Assembly: GCA_964491375.1 (NCBI GenBank)
Contig: CAZBGL010000027.1
Coordinates: 1-10,764, forward strand
DNA length: 10,764 nt
Direction of reading: 5' to 3'
Origin: CAZBGL01 sp964491375
Lineage (GTDB): Bacteria > Desulfobacterota > Deferrisomatia > Deferrisomatales > Deferrisomataceae
Shown here: in pieces, positions 5,945 to 10,764 of the stretch
Numbering within the stretch: the stretch's first letter is position 1
Layout of the letters: the number at the start of each line of letters is the position of its first letter
Made by a program: the position numbers and the translations under genes
The notes under the pieces: generated by a model
Told to the model about the DNA's origin: nothing
Database searches by the model: none
The model's input: the letters and a program-made list of their open reading frames with translations, nothing else

Positions 5945-6862
5945 TCACGGAAGACGGGAAGGCCCCGGGCATCGGGACGGACCCCGGGGGCGTGGAAGGT
6001 CGGGGCGAGCCTGCCGGGGAGCGAGCCGCGCCTCCAGCAGGCCCAGAAACGCCCGGCGAAGCTCCGGGTTCCCGAACGCGCCCACGTGACCCGCGTCCCG
6101 CGCGATCCACAGCCCCTTGGGCTCGCGGGCGGCCTCGAACAGGAGGCGCGCGTGCCGCACGGGCACCACCCGGTCCCGTTCGCCGTGGACGATGAGCACC
6201 GGCACCGGGGACACCCGCGCGATCCACCGCACCGGGCTGTAGGCGTCGTCCACGGTCCGGCTCAGAAGACCGCTCACCGGCCACAGGAGCAGGGTGCGGG
6301 CCAGCTTCTCCCTGAGGATCCGCCGGTACCCGGCAAACGCGCTGTCCACGACCAGGAGCCGGAGCCGGTCCTTGCGGGGGCTGGTGGCCACGGTGTATAC
6401 GGCCACGGCCCCACCCAGGGACTGGCCGAGCACCCACACCGGCACCCCCCACCGGTCCTGCCGCGAGAAGGCCCACGCCAGCACGGCCGCCGCATCCCGG
6501 TGGATCCCTGGGATGTCCGGCCGGCCCTGGGAGAGGCCGTAACCCCGGTAATCGAACAGGACCACCCGGTGCCCCCGCTCCACCAGCCAGAGCAGCCCCG
6601 GCGCGTGGGTGGCCACGTTGCCGGCGTTTCCGTGGAAAACCACCGCGGTCGACCGGGGACCGCCGTCCGGCTCGAACACCCACCCGTGCAGCCGCACCCC
6701 GTCGGAGGCGGTGATCCACAGGTCCCTGGGCCGGGCCGCGGCCACCTCGGGCGGGCGTTCCCCACCCCTTTCGGGATAGAAGAACAACCCGGCGCATCCC
6801 CAGAGGCACGCCGCAGCCGCCCCACCCAGCGCGAGCGCCCGCACCCGGCTCAGTAGAACCAC
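5945..6862 (-). CDS. BEM46/ABHD13-type alpha/beta hydrolase
   Basis: A 305-residue serine hydrolase (peptidase S9/COG1073-like). GTG 6862 is preferred because GGAGGT stands nine bases upstream; it overlaps the end of the DUF4105 gene by 13 bases. A later GTG at 6844 is possible. Residues 7-28 are hydrophobic, ending in W-G-C then LFFYPE. They form a membrane anchor or poor lipoprotein signal, typical of this family's N-terminus. The oxyanion segment FHGNAGN is at 76-82, the DYRGYG strand at 104-109, and the nucleophile elbow G-Q-S-L-G-G has Ser148. The acid Asp230 is in HGERD and the base His259 in DAGH, so the triad is complete. The substrate is unknown; relatives hydrolyse acyl or thioester bonds in lipids and proteins. 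It is the last gene of the DUF3015-DUF4105-hydrolase operon. The last 20 residues are Pro/Arg-rich and disordered-looking. Confidence 0.9.
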   Translation of the reverse strand: MVLLSRVRALALGGAAAACLWGCAGLFFYPERGGERPPEVAAARPRDLWITASDGVRLHGWVFEPDGGPRSTAVVFHGNAGNVATHAPGLLWLVERGHRVVLFDYRGYGLSQGRPDIPGIHRDAAAVLAWAFSRQDRWGVPVWVLGQSLGGAVAVYTVATSPRKDRLRLLVVDSAFAGYRRILREKLARTLLLWPVSGLLSRTVDDAYSPVRWIARVSPVPVLIVHGERDRVVPVRHARLLFEAAREPKGLWIARDAGHVGAFGNPELRRAFLGLLEARLAPRQARPDLPRPRGPSRCPGPSRLP

Positions 6863-8766
6863 ATCCAGGCCACCTCCCAGCGCGTGTCGTGCTCTCCGTC
6901 CCAGGCCTCGCGCACCACGCGCCCCTGCAGTGCGGCACGCCGCGAAAGCCCCCGGGTGATCCACACCTCGGCACGCCACCCCGGACGGGCGGGGACAGGG
7001 ACGTACCCCGTGAACCGTCCGCGCACGCCGGCGCTCCACCGGAGAGGTGGCTGCCACAGCAGCCCCGCGTCCACGCCCCCCCCGATCCCCCACCCCGTGT
7101 CCCTTCCCCCGGACACCACCCCCTCGGCCAGGCCCATCGTGTAAAGGAGCACACCTTCGGCGGGCGCCACGGACACGCCGGCCGCGAACCCGCCCACCCC
7201 GAGCCGGGTGCCGTCACCGGCCCCGGCCGGCCGGCGCACGAATCCCGCCTGCACGGACCACGACCAAGGCCGGAAGAAGGCACCCCAGGGCTCGAGCGAG
7301 ACGATGCGCACCAACTCCAACCGGGTGAGCCGCAGTCTTCCCCTTTCCGGCAGGAATCCCACCTCGGTCTCCAGGAAACCGATCGCGGACCCGGGTTCGT
7401 ACCCGGCCACCGGGTCGTCGAGCCCGTGGTACGACGGGCGGATCCCCAGGCCCAGCCACGGTGCCCCCCCTGCGGCCCCGGCCGAGAACCGTACCCGGGA
7501 CGAAGCGTGGCCCTCGTGGGGGGCCGGAGGCCGGGGCACCCGGGGCTCCTCGGCCGGCACCCCGGTGCGGCTCCGGGCGGCGAGCAGCGGCAGATACCGC
7601 CTTCGGTACGCCTCGCGGTCCAGGTCGCCGCGCACGTATTCGATCCGCACGAGCTCGGCGGCCGCTTCCAGGATCCGGGCGCGCCGGCCCGCCTCTCCGG
7701 GCACGTCCTCGGGCGCGGCCGCACCCGAGGCCAGGGCGCGGATCGCGTCGATCGCCTCCCCGTCCAGGGTCTTCCCCAGGGCCTCCAGCCGCCGCACGAG
7801 GGACGGCCTGTACACGACCTCCCGCACCAGCCCCTCGGCCAGCACGTCCTCCACCGTGTCCAGGGGGGTGACCCAGGCGGGATACCGGTCGGTCAGGCGC
7901 ACGCCGGAGCGGGCCGCCTCCAGGAGGAACAGGATCTGGTACGAGCAGTTTTCGTCCAGGTAGTAGTAGGCCGCGTACCGGTCCCTGAGCTCCCACGCGT
8001 GGAGCGCCAGCGTGCGGGCCTCCTGGGCCGTGAGATTGAGCCGGTACTCCCACACGTCCCGCTGCTCGATGTCGGCGTACTGGAGCACCTTTTCGTAGTA
8101 GGGCTGGAGGGTGTAGTACCCGGGATACAGGCCGGACAGCCCCTTGAAGGCGTACACCACGGCCAGGTCGTTCGGGTCGGTGCGGGCCGCGAAGTTCACG
8201 GCGTGGGCGAGCAGAGACGAGCCCGATGCCGGATCGATCCGGATCAGGGTGTGCCCGAACATCGAGGCCGGGTTGCCGCCGTGGGCCGCCGGGAACACCA
8301 GGGTGGCGCCGCCCGGGTCCATGGCCTCGAGCGCCTCGGACAGGGCGGGGCACCGGTCCGGGGCCACCCGCCCCGGGTCGAGGCCCAGTTGTCCGGCCAA
8401 CCAGGCGTACCGGGCCGGGAACCGGCACCAGGGCGCCCGGTCCGGCTCCGGGGGTGGCGACTCGCACAGGGCGCGCAGCTCGGCCTCCATCTCGGCCCCG
8501 GGGTCGGCCGCCCCGTCCGGGGCGAGGAAAAACGACGGGTCGTCCATGAGGCTCTGCTCGCCGAACCACCCCTTCCGTACGTGGAGCAACGTGCGCCAGT
8601 ACGGATCGTCGGAAAGGCCCCGGGCCTCGGCTTCCTCGACCAGGACTGCGCAGTCGTCCGGCGCTCCGGCCGCCTGGGCGGTGCCCGCCAACACCAGAAC
8701 GGCAAACACGACAAGGGGGCGTGCGGGCCGCGCCCGCACACCCCCTTGGAAGGCAGCCGTCCGCAA
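6850..8766 (-). CDS. DUF4105 (Lnb-type periplasmic) protein with C-terminal beta-rich domain
   Basis: Up to 638 residues, exported. Two starts are possible: TTG 8766, three bases after the DUF3015 stop with weak AGGG, or GTG 8739, which gives a normal short signal-peptide n-region. The hydrophobic core ends in A-Q-A, probably cleaved before AGAPDD. Numbering here is from 8766. Residues about 40-150 form a helical N-terminal part. The DUF4105 core has the conserved H-G-G-N-P-A-S-M-F-G-H (162-172) and D-E-N-C-S-Y-Q with Cys274, the likely His/Cys catalytic pair. DUF4105 is the periplasmic domain of Bacteroides Lnb, a lipoprotein N-acyltransferase; activity in other phyla is not established. From about residue 440 to the end the sequence alternates polar and hydrophobic strands and finishes W-M-W-F-Y, an aromatic C-terminus as in outer-membrane barrels. 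It is coupled to the hydrolase gene downstream. Confidence 0.9.
   Translation of the reverse strand: MRTAAFQGGVRARPARPLVVFAVLVLAGTAQAAGAPDDCAVLVEEAEARGLSDDPYWRTLLHVRKGWFGEQSLMDDPSFFLAPDGAADPGAEMEAELRALCESPPPEPDRAPWCRFPARYAWLAGQLGLDPGRVAPDRCPALSEALEAMDPGGATLVFPAAHGGNPASMFGHTLIRIDPASGSSLLAHAVNFAARTDPNDLAVVYAFKGLSGLYPGYYTLQPYYEKVLQYADIEQRDVWEYRLNLTAQEARTLALHAWELRDRYAAYYYLDENCSYQILFLLEAARSGVRLTDRYPAWVTPLDTVEDVLAEGLVREVVYRPSLVRRLEALGKTLDGEAIDAIRALASGAAAPEDVPGEAGRRARILEAAAELVRIEYVRGDLDREAYRRRYLPLLAARSRTGVPAEEPRVPRPPAPHEGHASSRVRFSAGAAGGAPWLGLGIRPSYHGLDDPVAGYEPGSAIGFLETEVGFLPERGRLRLTRLELVRIVSLEPWGAFFRPWSWSVQAGFVRRPAGAGDGTRLGVGGFAAGVSVAPAEGVLLYTMGLAEGVVSGGRDTGWGIGGGVDAGLLWQPPLRWSAGVRGRFTGYVPVPARPGWRAEVWITRGLSRRAALQGRVVREAWDGEHDTRWEVAWMWFY
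8712..8748 (-). promoter_or_regulatory. 17-bp hairpin over the DUF4105 gene start
   Basis: Arms at 8712-8728 and 8732-8748 pair over 17 positions with a three-base loop. The only non-Watson-Crick position (8720 with 8740) becomes a G-U pair in minus-strand RNA but a C-A mismatch on the plus strand, so the structure fits the minus-strand transcript. It begins 22 bases after the DUF3015 stop and contains GTG 8739. It could be a partial terminator, a 3' stabiliser of the DUF3015 message, or a brake on DUF4105 translation. No clear T run follows the stem. Confidence 0.55.
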
Positions 8767-8769
8767 CGA

Positions 8770-9234
8770 TCAGCCCTGGAGCCTCACGATCGAGTCCACC
8801 ACGTGGGCGTACCCCACGTCCGTGGCCGGGAAGATCGCGTCGAAGTTGGCCTGGAGGGTGCGGTAGAACGCTTCGCGCTCGGCCGCCGGGACCCCCATCA
8901 GGTCCGCGAGCGCCGTGAGGGTCTCCCCCCCGCCCCGGGCGATGTCCCGGGCCAGGTTGTCGAGATTGGCCAGCACGAACTTCTCCAGCTTCTCGTTCTT
9001 GACGAAGCTGGAGGGTCGCTCGCACTCGGAGGTACCCGATGTGATGCCGAACGTCTGGTTGCCGAACGTTCCGTTCGTGGTCACCGCAAAGGACTGGAGC
9101 AGGATGGAGTCGTCCGCGGCGTCGCCGAACAGCATGGTTCCCAGGCCGCACCCGGTGTTGGCCTTGGCGTTGCCGGCGAACGCGCTGGGTGCGGCCAGCA
9201 GGCACGCGGCGAGCAGGACGAACGCTTTTCTCAT
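8770..9234 (-). CDS. DUF3015 secreted protein
   Basis: A 154-residue protein; ATG 9234 follows GGAGGT at five to six bases, a strong ribosome binding site. Residues 1-20 are a Sec signal peptide (MRKAF, hydrophobic core, ending A-F-A before GNAK). The mature protein has the DUF3015 layout: TGCGLGTMLFGD (27-38), a run of strands with SFAVTTNGTFGNQTFGIT, then SGTSECE with the second Cys, then a helical C-terminal half (FVKNEKLEKFVLANLDNLARDIARGGGETLTAL). Two cysteines in the mature part could form a disulfide in the periplasm. The biochemical function of DUF3015 is unknown to me. It is first in the operon with DUF4105 and the hydrolase, and a hairpin after it could give it more transcript than the genes that follow. 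Confidence 0.92.
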   Translation of the reverse strand: MRKAFVLLAACLLAAPSAFAGNAKANTGCGLGTMLFGDAADDSILLQSFAVTTNGTFGNQTFGITSGTSECERPSSFVKNEKLEKFVLANLDNLARDIARGGGETLTALADLMGVPAAEREAFYRTLQANFDAIFPATDVGYAHVVDSIVRLQG

Positions 9235-9349
9235 GACACACCTCCTTTTGGTGTTGTGGGGTGCCCTCCGGCCCGCCCCCTCCGGGCCGCGGGCGGCTCA
9301 CAATGACCACGCCGGCCTCACGCCGGGCATGGGGGGGAGATCATAAAAA

Positions 9350-9377
9350 CTTGTATGTGAGGCCGGGCATCTGTCAA
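9350..9377 (-). promoter_or_regulatory. Sigma-70-type promoter for the DUF3015 operon
   Basis: Reading the minus strand, TTGACA (9377 to 9372) is a perfect -35 box. It is followed after 16 bases by TACAAG (9355 to 9350), which matches four of six -10 positions. The implied leader is about 110 bases and includes GC-rich stretches able to fold before the strong ribosome binding site. A second AT-rich box TATGAT lies just downstream but is too far from TTGACA. Confidence 0.5.
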
Positions 9378-9481
9378 GTAAATGACCGTGCGAGTTCCCT
9401 GCCCCGACCGATCTTGGAGTCCTCATTTCTCAGGAATGGAACCCGTTTTCCCACTTTCCCCACATGCCGGGCACTTGCAGG

Positions 9482-9497
9482 GGGCACAAAATGTGCA
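9482..9497 (+). promoter_or_regulatory. Possible sigma-54 (-24/-12) promoter
   Basis: GG at 9483-9484 and GC at 9495-9496 are exactly ten bases apart, the invariant spacing of sigma-54 promoters. The flanks read GGGCAC for the -24 element and GTGCA for the -12 element, near the consensus TGGCACG-N4-TTGCA. The same bases form a small palindrome (GCACA-AAA-TGTGC, 9484-9496), so an operator is an alternative. A TATACT box follows at 9509. Transcription would run into the small gene at 9562. Confidence 0.3.
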
Positions 9498-9561
9498 TCT
9501 GACGGCAGTATACTCGTTCCGGTCCCGGTATCCGTCGCTGGGGAGGACGGCTGAAGGAGCC

Positions 9562-9696
9562 ATGAACGGAAGGACGACCTGGCTGAAAATCCGCCCGATT
9601 CACCGCATCGCCGGGCTGATCGCACGTCGCATCGACGAGTGGCGCCGCCAAGGGGAACACTACCTGGCCCATTGGCACCGGAAGCGTCGCTCCTAG
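9562..9696 (+). CDS. Small basic protein, 44 residues, unrecognised
   Basis: ATG 9562 to TAG 9696 encodes 44 residues. AAGGAG precedes the ATG, though only two bases away, which is closer than usual. Third codon positions are mostly G or C, as in neighbouring genes, whereas the DNA upstream is less GC-rich; this favours real coding. The protein is very basic, with a predicted amphipathic helix (IHRIAGLIARRIDEWRRQ) and a tail H-Y-L-A-H-W-H-R-K-R-R-S. No signal peptide or known motif is visible. It could bind nucleic acid or membrane surface, or be a regulator of a neighbour, but that is guesswork. The same frame is open further upstream (to 9382), but the upstream part looks non-coding. It could be a chance frame. 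Confidence 0.42.
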   Translation: MNGRTTWLKIRPIHRIAGLIARRIDEWRRQGEHYLAHWHRKRRS

Positions 9697-9919
9697 CACC
9701 GAAACGGCAAGACGACCAGGCCGGATCCACGACACCCGCAAGTCCCTACGCCCCTCCCTTTCCCTCAAGGCGAGACACAGACCGCGTGGAGTCACGGTTG
9801 GTGGCTTCTGGACCCGGGAAACCTCTCTGGGCTATCTTGGATCGGCTCGTGGGGCGTAACCCTTCCCGGGATCTGGGCATCCAAGTCTTTTCCGATCACT
9901 CCACCACAGGAGGGATACC

Positions 9920-10309
9920 ATGGGATTGGAGGTGACCTTTCCGGGCGGCGTGGCCGTGGACGTGCACTACAAGGGCCACACGATCCACACAGATCAGCCG
10001 GAGAAGGCCGGGGGCGGCGGCACGGGGCCCTCGCCGTTCGACCTGTTCCTGGCCTCGATCGCCGCGTGCGCCGGGTTCTTCGCCCTGCGGTTCTGCCAGG
10101 AGCGGGACATCTCCACAGAGGGCCTGGGGGTCACCGTGGACCTCGAACGGGACCCGGAACGGCACCGGGTGTCGAGGATCAAGATCCGGGTCCGCCTGCC
10201 GGAGGGCTTTCCCGAAAAGTACCGGAAGGCCATCCTGAGGGCCGTGGACCAGTGCGCGGTCAAACGCCACATCGTCGAGCCGCCGGCGTTCGAGTTGACC
10301 ACGGAATAG
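9920..10309 (+). CDS. OsmC-family peroxidase-like protein
   Basis: A 129-residue cytoplasmic protein; ATG 9920 has AGGAGG six bases upstream. The layout is OsmC-like: N-terminal strands (EVTFPGGVAVDV, KGHTIHTDQ), a Gly-rich turn then GPSPFDLFLASIAAC with Cys50 at the head of the central helix, a middle strand region with GVTVDLERD and IKIRVRLPEG, and a C-terminal helix containing D-Q-C-A-V-K with Cys112. The two cysteines match the reactive pair that reduces organic or fatty-acid hydroperoxides in OsmC/Ohr proteins. The length is on the short side for classical OsmC and nearer the YhfA-like branch. It stands alone, ends at a strong bidirectional terminator, and is convergent with the TRAP gene. 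Its promoter is not obvious. An additional Cys59 is present. Confidence 0.92.
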   Translation: MGLEVTFPGGVAVDVHYKGHTIHTDQPEKAGGGGTGPSPFDLFLASIAACAGFFALRFCQERDISTEGLGVTVDLERDPERHRVSRIKIRVRLPEGFPEKYRKAILRAVDQCAVKRHIVEPPAFELTTE

Positions 10310-10311
10310 AA

Positions 10312-10341
10312 AAGGGGCGGCCCCGGAAGGGGCCGCCCCTT
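10312..10341. terminator. Bidirectional intrinsic terminator
   Basis: A perfect 13-bp stem (10312-10324 with 10329-10341) closed by the loop GGAA starts three bases after the OsmC stop and lies 24 bases beyond the TRAP gene stop. On the minus strand the stem is followed by TTCTATT; on the plus strand by CTTCGTC, a weaker tail. It should end transcription of both convergent genes, more strongly for the minus-strand TRAP gene. Confidence 0.85.
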
Positions 10342-10364
10342 CTTCGTCCCGGCGCATACACCGG

Positions 10365-10764
10365 TTAAAGCCGCAGCGCCTCCAGGTAGGCGCGCTCCGA
10401 CAGGTCGGTCCAGGCATCGATCTTCTTGCGAAACGCGCGGAAGGATGCGTACACCTTCTTGCTCATGGGGTCGGACTCGGCCACCTCCTCCACGACCTCT
10501 TCGGAGAGTTTCCGCAGCCCTCTCAGAACGTCGTCCGGGAACCGGCGCAGCTGCACCCCGTGCTTCTCCACGAGTTCCTTGAGGGAGTCGTTGTTCTTCG
10601 CGTCGAACTCGGAGAGCATCCAGATGTTGGACCGCCAGCACGCGGTCTCCACGATGGCCTGCAGATCCCTGGGCAGGCTCTCCCACGCCTTCTTGTTGAT
10701 GAACACCTCGAGCACCGTGCCCGGCTCGTGCCAGCCCGGGTAGTAGTAGTACTTGGCCGCCTTG
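10365..10764 (-). CDS. dctP: TRAP transporter solute-binding protein (DctP family), C-terminal part
   Basis: The last 132 codons of a gene that enters from the right edge; the start and signal peptide lie outside. The first visible residues, K-Y-Y-Y-Y-P-G-W-H-E-P-G, followed by VLEVFINKKAWESLP, are characteristic of the TakP-like branch of DctP periplasmic binding proteins for 2-oxo acids and related carboxylates. A long helical C-terminal part follows (ETACWRSNIWMLSEFDAKN, ELVEKHGVQLRRFPDD, then SFRAFRKKIDAW and YLEALRL at the end), as in the family. The protein captures substrate in the periplasm and hands it to the DctQ/DctM membrane subunits. Those genes are not in the window, and the gene is last in its transcription unit here, ending at the bidirectional terminator. 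The ligand cannot be fixed without the N-terminal half. Confidence 0.93.
   Translation of the reverse strand, partial: KAAKYYYYPGWHEPGTVLEVFINKKAWESLPRDLQAIVETACWRSNIWMLSEFDAKNNDSLKELVEKHGVQLRRFPDDVLRGLRKLSEEVVEEVAESDPMSKKVYASFRAFRKKIDAWTDLSERAYLEALRL

Larger units (their letters stand above)
9235..9561. other. Intergenic region between the DUF3015 operon and the small basic gene
   Basis: About 327 bases without a convincing gene. The left third is the long, GC-rich leader of the minus-strand DUF3015 message, with short self-complementary runs such as CCGGC and GCCGG around 9310-9326. The middle holds the minus-strand promoter. The right part (about 9378-9561) is less GC-rich and contains a sigma-54-like element and a TATACT box (9509-9514) pointing to the small plus-strand gene. 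Confidence 0.6.

Noticed and set aside
5829..7724. Minus-strand open frame of 631 codons overlapping the hydrolase and DUF4105 genes
   Set aside because: It is a shifted-frame shadow; the true frames carry the catalytic motifs of both families.
6889..9306. Plus-strand open frame of 805 codons
   Set aside because: It is antisense to the DUF4105 and DUF3015 genes, has low-complexity composition and no recognisable motif.
9382..9561. Upstream extension of the small basic ORF to 9382
   Set aside because: The extension is AT-richer, lacks genome-like third positions and contains the promoter-like elements. The ATG at 9562 has an AAGGAG.
1..10764. CRISPR array, tRNA, rRNA or insertion sequence
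   Set aside because: No spaced direct repeats, cloverleaf-like sequence, rRNA-like stretch or transposase motif was seen on either strand.

Overview
This is a high-G+C bacterial window (coding DNA near 65-72% G+C, with GTG starts common). The gene content is Gram-negative: a lipoprotein, an outer-membrane-style C-terminal barrel, a TRAP transporter binding protein, DUF3015 and DUF4105. The style fits a Desulfobacterota/Deltaproteobacteria-like genome, but the sequence alone does not fix the taxon. No rRNA, tRNA, CRISPR array or insertion sequence was seen.

Region 1 (1-3522, minus strand) is a tightly packed operon and the least familiar part of the window. In transcription order it holds a stand-alone receiver domain of the cyclic-phosphate-processing (cREC) type, a four-helix membrane protein with a long C-terminal coiled coil, a von Willebrand factor A (VWA)-like lipoprotein with a recognisable metal (MIDAS) site, a ParA/MinD-like protein that has lost the Walker A lysine, and an unrecognised gene running off the left edge. 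The last four genes are joined by three successive 4-base stop/start overlaps (ATGA, GTGA, GTGA), so they are probably translationally coupled and made together. I do not recognise this combination as a described system. A cytoplasmic regulator, a membrane coiled-coil protein, a periplasmic metal-binding adhesion-type domain and a degenerate ParA suggest an envelope-spanning complex, which is inference.

Region 2 (3523-5832) is a divergent intergenic region with a perfect 9+9 inverted repeat and a good sigma-70 promoter. The promoter drives a 688-residue cyclic-di-GMP protein with a degenerate GGDEF domain and an EAL domain whose catalytic residues are all visible. A patch in the middle of this gene drops to about 46% G+C.

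Region 3 (5898-9377, minus strand) is a second operon: DUF3015 secreted protein, then a DUF4105 (Lnb-type) protein with a C-terminal beta-rich domain, then a BEM46/ABHD13-type alpha/beta hydrolase. A 17-bp hairpin lies across the start of the DUF4105 gene. The module looks like cell-envelope or lipid biology.

Region 4 (9378-10764) holds a possible sigma-54-type promoter and a 44-residue basic small protein, then an OsmC-family peroxidase-like gene. A bidirectional terminator follows. The window ends with the 3' part of a TRAP transporter substrate-binding protein gene on the minus strand.
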